From: Gammaproteobacteria bacterium
Lineage (GTDB): Bacteria > Pseudomonadota > Gammaproteobacteria > HK1
Assembly (NCBI GenBank): GCA_021773635.1
Contig: JAJFJV010000019.1
Span: 355,014 to 419,013, forward strand
Direction: 5' to 3'
DNA: 64,000 nt
A program made the translations under genes and the position numbers. Positions 31,832 to 40,530 of the stretch are shown piece by piece; position 1 is the stretch's first letter, and every line of letters begins with the position of its first letter. The notes beneath the pieces were generated by a model. The model was not told the DNA's origin and did no database searches. It worked only from the letters and a program-made list of their open reading frames with translations.

Positions 31832-33681
31832 TGATCAAGCCACCAGCGTCGAACGGCAAAACCCGCCGAGTGCGCAAGGCCGGGTTGGTCGTCTTTTGCC
31901 TTGGGCTGCTACTGGGTGTGCTTGCCCTCAGCCTGCCAGGCCTGGATTCAGGTATCGCCCACGCTGCGGAACTGGCCGACACAGGCGCTGACACAGCGAC
32001 ATACCAGCCCGCCCCCAAACTGACCGCGGCCGACTATCCCACCATCAAGGGCGTTAACAGCCGCATCGCAGTGTGGCTGGCGGCCCAACTTCACCTGTGG
32101 TTCGCGGCCTTCGTGCTGGCGGTGCCTATCTTCGTATTCATCATTGAAGCCATCGGCATGGGCACCCGGGACAAGCGCTACGACAACATGGCCTACGAGT
32201 TCATCAAGGTCAGCATCACCGCCTATTCCTTCACCGCCATTCTCGGCGGGCTACTGACCTTCCTGCTGGTGCTGTTCTATCCCCACTTGTTCCAGTACAT
32301 GAGCAGCATCTTCAAGGAGAGCATGTTCTATTACGCGCTCCTGTTCTTCCTCGAAAGCGCGACCCTGTACCTCTATTACTACGGCTGGCACTGGCTCCAG
32401 GGCGGGTTCCGAAAATGGGTCCATCTGAGCCTCGGGCTGCTGCTTAACGCCGTGGGCACCTTGCTGATGTTCCTCGCCAATGCCTGGGTCACCTTCATGA
32501 TGAGCCCGGCGGGTGTGGATCCCGCCGGGGTATTCAGTGGCGATGCCTGGGCGGCCATCCATAACTTCCTGTGGAACCCCATCAACATTCACCGGGTCAT
32601 CGCCAACATCGCCTATGGCGGCTCCATCGTCGGCGCCTATGCCGCCTTCAAATTTCTCAGCGCCAGAAAATCCGAACAGCGGGCCCACTACGACTGGATG
32701 GGATATAACGCCAACTTCATTGCCATCTCGGCACTGCTACCCCTGCCCTTCGCCGGTTACTACCTGACTGCCGAGATCTACGCCTACAGTCAGCAGATGG
32801 GGATCACCCTCATGGGCGGCGTATTCGCCTGGCTATTCATCATTCAGGCAGTACTCATCGGCACCCTGTTCCTGTCCGCCAACTATTACCTGTGGTGCGG
32901 CATGGGACGCAGCGATGGCGCCGTGCGCTACCACAAATACATCAAATATCTGGCCATCGTCATCGTCGGCGCCTTTCTGGTGTGGTTCACCCCCCACACC
33001 CTGGTGCTCACCAACGAGGAACTCAAGGCCCTCGGCGGGCCCTACCACAAATATCTCGGCCCCCTCGGCATCATGCCCGCGAAGAACACCGCGGTGAATA
33101 TCATGATCCTGTTTACCACCCTGAGCTTCATCTTCTACCGGCGAGCCAACAAGGTCGCCACGGTCTCCTGGGCCAGTGCGGGCAATGCCATCCAGATCGC
33201 CCTGTTCACGGCTGGCATCCTCAATATCTTCTTCCTCGGCGTCTATCACGGCTACTTCACCAACACCGTGTACAAGGTGGCCGCCTCCATCCCGCAGGTG
33301 CTCACCACCCTGACCATCATCGTCACCAGCACGGCCATCGACGCCTTCATGTACCGGGGCGCGAAACAGGTCGCGCCGCTGCACTGGGGCCGGGTTTCGG
33401 ATCGCTCCCAGTACGCCCTGTTCCTGCTCGCCGTGGCCTTCACCTGGCTGATGGGATTGATGGGCTATATCCGCTCCGGAATTCGTCAGCACTGGCATGT
33501 CACCAACGTCTTCCGTGACGCCTCCCCCGACGCCTTCACACCGGGGCTGGGTTATGCCGCCAACGTAGTCTCGGTGGGCACCATCCTGTTCATGGCCATG
33601 GTCATCTTCGTGTTCTGGATCGCCGATGTCAGCAGCCGCAAGACAGCGGCAGATGCTTACTGGAAGACACCACCGGCATGA
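31828..33681 (+). CDS. CydA-like (cytochrome bd subunit I-like) membrane protein, module B
   Basis: 617 aa, paralogue of the protein at 23879. Conserved sites: His89 (AAQLHLWFAAFVLAVP), Glu176 (LLFFLESATLYLYYYGWHW), ANAWVTFMMSPAG and His255 (PINIHRVIANIAYGG). It lacks the ~45-residue insert after the fourth TM that copy A carries, and the GRQPW quinol motif is again missing. The C-terminal TM block with GYIRSGIRQHWHVTNVFRD parallels copy A. A long N-terminus (1-70) includes a hydrophobic segment and a periplasmic-looking linker. Likely function as for copy A. Confidence 0.75.
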   Translation: MMIKPPASNGKTRRVRKAGLVVFCLGLLLGVLALSLPGLDSGIAHAAELADTGADTATYQPAPKLTAADYPTIKGVNSRIAVWLAAQLHLWFAAFVLAVPIFVFIIEAIGMGTRDKRYDNMAYEFIKVSITAYSFTAILGGLLTFLLVLFYPHLFQYMSSIFKESMFYYALLFFLESATLYLYYYGWHWLQGGFRKWVHLSLGLLLNAVGTLLMFLANAWVTFMMSPAGVDPAGVFSGDAWAAIHNFLWNPINIHRVIANIAYGGSIVGAYAAFKFLSARKSEQRAHYDWMGYNANFIAISALLPLPFAGYYLTAEIYAYSQQMGITLMGGVFAWLFIIQAVLIGTLFLSANYYLWCGMGRSDGAVRYHKYIKYLAIVIVGAFLVWFTPHTLVLTNEELKALGGPYHKYLGPLGIMPAKNTAVNIMILFTTLSFIFYRRANKVATVSWASAGNAIQIALFTAGILNIFFLGVYHGYFTNTVYKVAASIPQVLTTLTIIVTSTAIDAFMYRGAKQVAPLHWGRVSDRSQYALFLLAVAFTWLMGLMGYIRSGIRQHWHVTNVFRDASPDAFTPGLGYAANVVSVGTILFMAMVIFVFWIADVSSRKTAADAYWKTPPA

Positions 33682-34505
33682 GGAACTTCCTGAAAGTGCT
33701 GTGCTTCAGCCTGCTGGTGATCGGCTTGTTCGCCGGCTACTCCAACTATGGGATCCCGCAGATCGAGCCAGCGCCTCCGCCAGTGGAAGAAAAGCTGGAA
33801 CTGGGGGCCATGACTATGGACAAGTTCATTGCCCTTGGAGAACGCCTCTACAACGGCAAGGGCACCTGCACCCTGTGTCATAACCCCACCGGTGGCCGGG
33901 CGCCACAGCTGGAGAGTGCCGCCACCGTCGCCAGCGAACGTATGCAAGACAGCCGTTACCAAGGCACGGCCAGCACCGTGGTCGAGTATCTCTATGAGTC
34001 CATGGTTGAACCATCGGCCTATGTAGTAGCGGGTTTTGGCAAGGCGGGCAGCAATGACAGCGAGAGCCCGATGCCGGACGTTTCGGCGGGCGGCATCGGG
34101 CTCTCCGACGCCGAACTCAAGGCCATCATCGCCTATCTGCAGGATCTGGCCGGCACCGATGTGACGGTCAGTATCCCCACGGACGCAGCCCCAGCTGAGG
34201 CCGAGGAAAAAACCGCGGAACCACCACCGGCACCACGCGCCGCGCTGGACACTCCGGATGCCCTCATCGCCAAGTTCACCTGCGGCGCCTGCCACAAGGT
34301 GGCGGGACAAGTGGGCGCCATCGGCCCCGATCTCACCACCATTGGCGCTACGCGGGACAAGGCCTACCTGCGACGCTCGCTGCTCGACCCCAACGCGGAC
34401 GTGGCGGAAGGTTTTATGGCCGGCATGATGCCCAATATCTATGGCACACAGATGAGTGCCGCTGAACTTGAAATGCTGGTGGACTACCTGGCGGGCCTGA
34501 AATGA
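33678..34505 (+). CDS. membrane-anchored di-haem cytochrome c, module B
   Basis: 275 aa; N-terminal TM, haem sites CTLCH (64-68) and CGACH (202-206), and the YLYESMVEPSAYVVAGFG segment shared with 26050. A Pro/Glu/Ala-rich linker (about 165-190) separates the two domains. Four-base overlaps at both ends. Shorter than the module A counterpart, without its C-terminal tail. Confidence 0.8.
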   Translation: MRNFLKVLCFSLLVIGLFAGYSNYGIPQIEPAPPPVEEKLELGAMTMDKFIALGERLYNGKGTCTLCHNPTGGRAPQLESAATVASERMQDSRYQGTASTVVEYLYESMVEPSAYVVAGFGKAGSNDSESPMPDVSAGGIGLSDAELKAIIAYLQDLAGTDVTVSIPTDAAPAEAEEKTAEPPPAPRAALDTPDALIAKFTCGACHKVAGQVGAIGPDLTTIGATRDKAYLRRSLLDPNADVAEGFMAGMMPNIYGTQMSAAELEMLVDYLAGLK

Positions 34506-35269
34506 AGATTCCCAGACTCCTTCAGGCAGTCGGGGTCATCGTCGGCATCTACGCCGGCTTCGTGCTGGTGTTCGACTATCTGCTGGGACAAGTAATTCCG
34601 TCCAGCCTGCTGAGCATGTACATGTTCTTCGTCATTGCCGGCGTGTTCATGGTGTACACCTTCACTGAAGAAAGCGCCCGCGAACTGGTAGCCCCCATCA
34701 AGGCCCTGGTGGAGGACCCGAGCAAAAAACGGATCCGCAACGTAGTGTTCATCCTCATCCCGCTGTTGGTGGCCGGCTTCACCTATCAGCGCATGTCACC
34801 AAGTTTCGAGGCCCCGGTAGAACTGCGCAGCATCCATCCCGCCCCCCCCGCCACGGTCAAGGCCTATGGCAAACGCTATGATCTCGCGACCCTGAAGAAT
34901 CCGTTTCGCAAATACGAAAAGGCGAAACCCGAGAAATTCCGTGAACTGGTCAGGGAGGGTGGCGATATCTACATCCAGAACTGCCAGTACTGCCATGGCG
35001 ACAAGCTCGACGGCCGTGGCCCCTACGCCGCGGGCCTCAACCCCACGCCGCTGAACTTCCAGGATGTGGGCACCATCGCCCAGCTGCAGGAATCCTTCCT
35101 GTTCTGGCGCATCGCCACCGGTGGGCCGGGATTGCCCAAGGAAGCCGCCCCGTGGATTTCATCCATGCCCGTATGGCAGGACTTTCTCACCGAAGAGGAA
35201 ATCTGGAAGGTCATCCTCTTTCTCTACGACTACACCGGCCGCCGGCCGCGTTCGTGGGAGCACGAATAA
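34502..35269 (+). CDS. membrane mono-haem cytochrome c, module B
   Basis: 255 aa with about three TM helices (7-30, 35-53, 80-96) and CQYCH (161-165). LSMYMFFVIAGVFMVYTFTE and RNVVFILIPLLVAGFTYQ parallel copy A, as does the FLFWRIATGGPGLPKEA tail. Overlaps the preceding stop. Confidence 0.8.
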   Translation: MKIPRLLQAVGVIVGIYAGFVLVFDYLLGQVIPSSLLSMYMFFVIAGVFMVYTFTEESARELVAPIKALVEDPSKKRIRNVVFILIPLLVAGFTYQRMSPSFEAPVELRSIHPAPPATVKAYGKRYDLATLKNPFRKYEKAKPEKFRELVREGGDIYIQNCQYCHGDKLDGRGPYAAGLNPTPLNFQDVGTIAQLQESFLFWRIATGGPGLPKEAAPWISSMPVWQDFLTEEEIWKVILFLYDYTGRRPRSWEHE

Positions 35270-35270
35270 G

Positions 35271-36806
35271 GTGCGCACGCTACTCGCTATCGCCGCCGCC
35301 CTGCTCGTCGTTACCAACGTCTGGGCGAAGCCCGGGGACGTGGATATGGGCAAGGCCGTCTACGACCAACGCTGCATCTGGTGTCATGGCGTGGAAGGCG
35401 ATGGCGATAGTGCCGCCACCGAATGGCTGAATCCGCCACCACGGGACTTCAGCTCTGCCCAGTACAAAATCAAGACCACCGGCTTCGATGACATCGTGCC
35501 CAACGATGAAGATATCTACCGCATGATCGCAAAGGGCATGCCGGGAACGGCCATGCCCGGCTGGGATGACATTCTCAGCGAACAGGAGATATGGGATCTC
35601 ACCGCCTACATCAAAACCTTCGGTGGGCTGGAGGAGGAAACACCCAGCCAACAGGTGGACTACGGCACCCCCGTCCCTTCCTCCCCGGAGAGCATCGCCA
35701 GGGGCCAGGAGCTCTTCCTCGACGGCGAACGCTGCAGCGAATGTCACGGCGAAGACGGCAAGGGTGACAGCATCAAGGGCCTCAAGGATGACAACGGTGA
35801 ACGCACCTGGCCCAGAAACCTGACCAAGCCCTGGACCTTCCGCGGCAGCAATGATTCCAAAGACATCTACAGCCGCATCTCGGTGGGCATCCCGGGTACC
35901 CAGATGCCCTCCTTCGCCGACCCCACCAGCAAGAAGAAACTCAGCACTGAGGAACGCTGGCATATCGCCAACTATGTCCAGTCCCTGGCCAAGATTGACG
36001 AGGTGGTGCGGGCCGAAAACACCGTGGTGAAGGCGGACAAGCTGGAAGGCGATCTCCCGGCCGCCGTGGACGATCCCCGTTGGCAACAGACCGAGGCCAG
36101 CACCTTTTTCCTGATACCCCAGATGATTGGCGAGGAACGTTTCTTCAAACCGTCCAATGACACCATCACCGTGCGTGCCCTGTACAGCGATAACGAGATT
36201 GCCCTGCTGCTGGAGTGGGACGATCGCACCCGCAGCATCCCCGGCGATGAAAAAGCAGAAAAGATCTCGGACCCGGAAATCGCCGAGGACGCAGTGGCCA
36301 TCCAGTTGCCTATCCATATCCCGGACGGCATGGAAAAGCCCTATTTCGGCATGGGGGATGCCGCCAATACCGTCAACATCTGGCATTGGGCCAGCGGCAC
36401 GACAGAAAAACCCGAGAGCGTGGCGCTGCTCAACAGCCGTGGTTTCGGGGAAATCGAAAGAAGGGAGCCCGCACAAGTGAGAATCCAGGCCACCGGCCGT
36501 TATGAAAAAGGGACCTGGCGCGTGTTGATGAAACGCCCCCTGCTCACCAGCCCGGCGGACCAGGACATCCAGTTCCTGGAAGGTGAATTCATCCCCATCG
36601 CCTTCGCCGCCTGGGATGGCAGCAACAGCGAAACTGGCTCCAGACATACCCTGACCACCTGGTACTGGCTGTTACTAAAACCCGCCAGCGGGAACAAACC
36701 CCTGATCACCGCGCTATTGATGGCCTTCCTCATCGCCGGACTATTGTTCTGGTGGGCACGCGGTGCAAGCAGTCCTAAGGAGAGATCTCAAGATGGCAAT
36801 GGCTAA
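35271..36806 (+). CDS. di-haem c protein fused to EB_dh-type haem-binding domain, module B
   Basis: 511 aa from GTG 35271, directly after the preceding stop; a longer open frame from 35064 overlaps that gene and is rejected. Signal peptide, CIWCH (35-39) and CSECH (155-159), then an EB_dh β-domain with YFGMGDAANTVNIWHW (candidate Met ligand kept) and WRVLMKRPL (Lys ligand region), and a C-terminal TM. EB_dh domains are the haem-b γ-subunits of DMSO-reductase-type enzymes such as ethylbenzene dehydrogenase, so this fusion could hand electrons directly from haem b to haem c. Confidence 0.8.
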   Translation: MRTLLAIAAALLVVTNVWAKPGDVDMGKAVYDQRCIWCHGVEGDGDSAATEWLNPPPRDFSSAQYKIKTTGFDDIVPNDEDIYRMIAKGMPGTAMPGWDDILSEQEIWDLTAYIKTFGGLEEETPSQQVDYGTPVPSSPESIARGQELFLDGERCSECHGEDGKGDSIKGLKDDNGERTWPRNLTKPWTFRGSNDSKDIYSRISVGIPGTQMPSFADPTSKKKLSTEERWHIANYVQSLAKIDEVVRAENTVVKADKLEGDLPAAVDDPRWQQTEASTFFLIPQMIGEERFFKPSNDTITVRALYSDNEIALLLEWDDRTRSIPGDEKAEKISDPEIAEDAVAIQLPIHIPDGMEKPYFGMGDAANTVNIWHWASGTTEKPESVALLNSRGFGEIERREPAQVRIQATGRYEKGTWRVLMKRPLLTSPADQDIQFLEGEFIPIAFAAWDGSNSETGSRHTLTTWYWLLLKPASGNKPLITALLMAFLIAGLLFWWARGASSPKERSQDGNG

Positions 36807-37050
36807 CCGTAGCAGAGGCATGCTTCCCCGCCTGTTCGGGGTGATTTTGATCATGATCGGAAGTTTAAACAGCCTGCTGTCCTGGCGCGGTGGCCTGGTG
36901 GTCAATGATTTTTATCTGCTACTTATTGCCACCGGCCTGTTTTTATTTGCCATCGGAGTGATACACCGTGCCCAGGGCACGGAGGACACGGCAGTTGGCA
37001 GCCCCGATGCTCAGAGTGAATATTTTGGCTCAGAGAAAGACACACTATGA
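36793..37050 (+). CDS. small two-TM membrane protein
   Basis: 85 aa from ATG 36793 (AAGGAGAG just upstream), overlapping the previous gene by 14 bases. Two TM helices (LFGVILIMIGSLNSLLSW and FYLLLIATGLFLFAIGV) and a hydrophilic C-terminus. No family recognised; conserved position suggests an accessory subunit. Confidence 0.65.
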   Translation: MAMANRSRGMLPRLFGVILIMIGSLNSLLSWRGGLVVNDFYLLLIATGLFLFAIGVIHRAQGTEDTAVGSPDAQSEYFGSEKDTL

Positions 37051-39218
37051 CGACACAAAACTCGGTCACCGAATCACCCATCCCACAAGCGGAACTCTAC
37101 CAGCGGATCCTGGTCGCCCTGGACTCATCGGATCACGCCAACACCGCGGCACAAACAGCCATTGCCCTGGCTGGTCTAACCGATGCCGCGAAGATCACCG
37201 GCACCCACGCCTACGCCGCCAAACTGCACGACCTCCGCTTTCGACAGATGGAGGGTGGGCTACCGGAGCAGTTCCGCGCCGAGCAGGAACTGGAGCGCCA
37301 GCGCGACGTCCACGACGATCTCATCACCCGCGGCCTGTCCATCATTACCGACTCCTACCTCGACCAGGCGGAGCGCGGCTGCCGCGACAAGGGCATTCCC
37401 TTCCAGCGCCGTGCCCTGGAGGGCAAGAACTACCGCGAACTGGTCCGCGAAACCAACAGCGGTGCCTACGATCTGCTGATCATGGGCGCCCTGGGTCTGG
37501 GCGCGGTGGAAGGCAGCCGCCTGGGCACGGTCTGCCAGCGCGTGGCCCGCCGCACCGATATCGACACCCTGGTCATCAAGGAACCAGGCCGCGACATCAC
37601 CGAGGGCCCCATACTGGTGGCCATAGACGGCTCGAAGAAATCCTTTGGTGGGCTGCTTACCGCACTTGCTCTGGCCCGGGAATGGCAAGTTCCCCTGCAT
37701 GTGGTCTCGGCCTTCGACCCCTACTACCACTACGTCGCCTTCAACCGCATTGCCGGCGTGCTCTCGGAAGAGGCGGGCAAGGTCTTCCGCTTCAAGCAAC
37801 AGGAAAAGCTGCACGAGGAAATCATCGACTCCGGCCTGGCCAAAATCTATCAGGGACACCTGGACGTCGCCGAAAGCATCGCCCAAGAGCATCGCGCAAA
37901 TATCGAAATCGCACTGCTCGACGGGAAGCCCCACGACGCCATCGAGCGCTACCTGGAAAAGCTCAAACCGAGCCTGCTGGTGATCGGCAAACTGGGGATC
38001 CATGCGGACGAAGAACTGGATATCGGCGGCAATGCCGAGAATCTGCTGATGAACGTCGGTTGCGCAGTATTGCTCAGCCAGCGCGAGCACCAACCAGCCC
38101 TCGATATTGTGGCCGAAACCACCACCTCCTGGACCCGGGAGGCCGAGCAGCGCATGACCCGGGTGCCCGAATTCGTGCGCAATATGGCGCGCATGGCCAT
38201 CCTGCGCTACGCCCAGCAGCAGGGCCATACCGTGATCACCGAGCGCATCGTCGAGGAGGCGACGGCCCAGCTCATGCCCAGCCATGCCGAACGGGCCATG
38301 GAGGAGATCGTCGCGGCCCACGATGCCGGCGAATTGAACTCTACGGACAATGAACAGGGCCTGACCCTGCCCTGCTCGGAACCCGCCGAAGCCCTGCTGC
38401 AATCCATCACCGAGGGTGCAATCCGCGAAAACATCCGTAATCGGGCGGAGAAAAAGGCCCGGGTCGCTGGTGCCGATGAGGTCTTGGCGGAACACGTAGA
38501 GGCCTTCACGGCCGACCAAACAGCGGAAACTCAGCAACAAACTCCGCCGCTGCATTGGCAGAGCGCCGCATTGGCCCGGCTGATGCGGGTCCCGGAAGGC
38601 TTCATGCGCGATGCATCGCGCCAACGTATCGAGGATTACGCCCGGGAACAGGATGCCGACGAGATCAGCCTGGATATTGCCGAGGCGGGTCTGGCGCGGG
38701 CACGCAAGGCCATGGAAGAAGGCATGGCCCGGAAAGACTCGAACAGCGTCGCCACGGATACCGAGACTCCCAAACCGACGGGCAGTGGCTGCCCCTTCGC
38801 CGCCATGCTGGAAAGCGAAACTAGCGATTCCCCCACCTGGTCGGCAGAGGCAGAGGCCCGCCTGCAGAGCATCCCTCAAGGCATGAGCCGGGACATGACC
38901 CGCAAGGCCGTTGAAACCATCGGCGGCGGACAGGGCCTAACCGAGATCAGCGCCGAGTTCCTCACCCAGGTGCTCGATACTTTCAGTCGTGGCTCCGGCA
39001 CGGCCACCGAGACCCTGCCCTGGGACAGCACGGCGCGAGCGCGAATTCAGAAGGCGCCACCCATGGTGCGGGGTATGTTGATCAAGGAGATCGAGGCCTG
39101 GGTCCAGCGCCAGGGTTTACTACAGGTCGATGCCAACAGCGTCAGCACCATCGTCGACGAATGGGCGCAAAGCGGGCATTTTCATCTGGATCCGGACGAC
39201 CCCCGTTCCGGTGCCTGA
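37047..39218 (+). CDS. tandem UspA protein with five PCP_red-like repeats
   Basis: 723 aa. Two universal-stress (UspA) domains at about 17-180 and 187-345, then five ~60-residue helical repeats of the PCP_red type (starting near 360, 440, 515, 605, 665), e.g. SWTREAEQRMTRVPEFVRNM and PTWSAEAEARLQSIPQGMSR. PCP_red domains are named after the C-terminus of light-independent protochlorophyllide reductase, and stand-alone versions occur in haem- and metal-rich gene clusters. This suggests tetrapyrrole or haem-protein handling. One repeat ends with GSGCPFAAML, a Cys-Pro motif like haem regulatory motifs. No signal peptide, cytoplasmic. Overlaps the preceding gene by 4 bases. Confidence 0.75.
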   Translation: MTTQNSVTESPIPQAELYQRILVALDSSDHANTAAQTAIALAGLTDAAKITGTHAYAAKLHDLRFRQMEGGLPEQFRAEQELERQRDVHDDLITRGLSIITDSYLDQAERGCRDKGIPFQRRALEGKNYRELVRETNSGAYDLLIMGALGLGAVEGSRLGTVCQRVARRTDIDTLVIKEPGRDITEGPILVAIDGSKKSFGGLLTALALAREWQVPLHVVSAFDPYYHYVAFNRIAGVLSEEAGKVFRFKQQEKLHEEIIDSGLAKIYQGHLDVAESIAQEHRANIEIALLDGKPHDAIERYLEKLKPSLLVIGKLGIHADEELDIGGNAENLLMNVGCAVLLSQREHQPALDIVAETTTSWTREAEQRMTRVPEFVRNMARMAILRYAQQQGHTVITERIVEEATAQLMPSHAERAMEEIVAAHDAGELNSTDNEQGLTLPCSEPAEALLQSITEGAIRENIRNRAEKKARVAGADEVLAEHVEAFTADQTAETQQQTPPLHWQSAALARLMRVPEGFMRDASRQRIEDYAREQDADEISLDIAEAGLARARKAMEEGMARKDSNSVATDTETPKPTGSGCPFAAMLESETSDSPTWSAEAEARLQSIPQGMSRDMTRKAVETIGGGQGLTEISAEFLTQVLDTFSRGSGTATETLPWDSTARARIQKAPPMVRGMLIKEIEAWVQRQGLLQVDANSVSTIVDEWAQSGHFHLDPDDPRSGA

Positions 39219-39222
39219 AGCC

Positions 39223-40530
39223 ATGGCCACCCCCAACGATCTCTATCTGCTGGCGGTCAACCTGACCCGGCGCTGCAATCTGAATTGCGCCCATTGCTAT
39301 CTGGATGCCGAGACCCTGAAACACGGCAGCTCTGACGAATTGAGCACCGCGGAGGTCACGGACCTGCTCGACCAGGTAGCCGAGCGCAGCCGTGCCACCA
39401 TGGTGGTGCTGACCGGTGGCGAGCCGCTGTTGCGGCAGGACCTGGAAGAACTGGTAGCCTATGGCACGGCACTCGGCCTGTTCATGGTGGTGGGCACCAA
39501 CGGCGTCATGCTGAAGGACAAACGGGTGCAGTCCCTCAAGGCGGCCGGTGCCATGGGCATGGGAATCAGCGTCGATTCCCTCGATCCGGAGCATCACGAC
39601 CAATTCCGTGGCCGTCCCGGCGCCTGGAACAAGACCTTGGCCGGTATCGAGGCCTGTCGCCGCCACCAGCTTCCCTTCCAGGTACATTTTTCCGTGACCG
39701 AGCGAAATGCCGGCGAAGTCCCGGCCATGATCGACTTCGCTCGCGCCAGCGGCGCTCACGTGCTGAACTTCTTTTTCCTGGTCTGCACCGGCCGTGGTGA
39801 ATCCATGAGTGACATCAGCCCCGCCGCCTACGAACAGGTGCTGCACCAGATCCTCGCGGCCCAAGACAGCAGCGAGGACCTCATCATCCGCGCCCGTTGC
39901 GCACCCCATTTTCAGCGCGTTGCCCACCAACGCGACCCGCACTCCCCCTGGACCCGCATCCAGGGTTACGAAGGCGGCAGCTGCATCGCCGGCACCCACT
40001 ATTGCCGAATCACCCCGGAGGGCGGCGTCACCGCTTGCCCCTACGTACCGGATGAAATAGACAATATCCGCCAGCGTCCCTTTGTCGACATCTGGGACAC
40101 CGCGCCAGACTTTGAAAAACTGCGCAAGCCACAGCTTGGGGGCAAGTGCGGGAACTGCGAATACCAACGCATGTGCGGTGGTTGCCGGGCACGGGGACTG
40201 GCCCTGCACGGCGATTTGATGGCCGAGGACAGCTGGTGCGCCTATCGCCCCCAGGGTGGCGCCATCCTCGAACCCTTCGTGGAAACTCCAGCAACTTTGT
40301 CCTGGACCCAGGAGGCGGAGCAGCGCCTGTCCCGCATTCCGGCCTTCCTGCAAAAGATGGTGAAACGCCGTGCCGAGGCCCATGTGCGCGGGCTGGGTGA
40401 GCGTGAGGTGAACGCCGAGCACCTGCACAGTCTGGCACGACGACGTTTCGGGAATGATGGACCACCCCGCGTGATTCCCAAGGCACCAACCATTGCCGCG
40501 AAAATTCCGATACCGGAGAAAAAGGCATGA
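39223..40530 (+). CDS. radical SAM/SPASM protein, NirJ/AhbD-like, with C-terminal PCP_red domain
   Basis: 435 aa from ATG 39223, four bases after the preceding stop. Radical SAM motif CNLNCAHCY (Cys18/22/25), GGEPLL, and a SPASM region with Cys-rich CGNCEYQRMCGGCRARG for auxiliary Fe-S clusters. The closest role by pattern is the NirJ/AhbD group acting on haem side chains (haem d1 or alternative haem synthesis). The C-terminal ~70 residues (LSWTQEAEQRLSRIPAFLQK) are a PCP_red repeat like those of the upstream protein, so the two probably work together. Substrate unknown. Confidence 0.8.
   Translation: MATPNDLYLLAVNLTRRCNLNCAHCYLDAETLKHGSSDELSTAEVTDLLDQVAERSRATMVVLTGGEPLLRQDLEELVAYGTALGLFMVVGTNGVMLKDKRVQSLKAAGAMGMGISVDSLDPEHHDQFRGRPGAWNKTLAGIEACRRHQLPFQVHFSVTERNAGEVPAMIDFARASGAHVLNFFFLVCTGRGESMSDISPAAYEQVLHQILAAQDSSEDLIIRARCAPHFQRVAHQRDPHSPWTRIQGYEGGSCIAGTHYCRITPEGGVTACPYVPDEIDNIRQRPFVDIWDTAPDFEKLRKPQLGGKCGNCEYQRMCGGCRARGLALHGDLMAEDSWCAYRPQGGAILEPFVETPATLSWTQEAEQRLSRIPAFLQKMVKRRAEAHVRGLGEREVNAEHLHSLARRRFGNDGPPRVIPKAPTIAAKIPIPEKKA

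Noticed and set aside
35064..35270. Extended start of the module B EB_dh protein
   Set aside because: It overlaps the whole C-terminus of the preceding cytochrome gene and hides the signal peptide; GTG 35271 fits.
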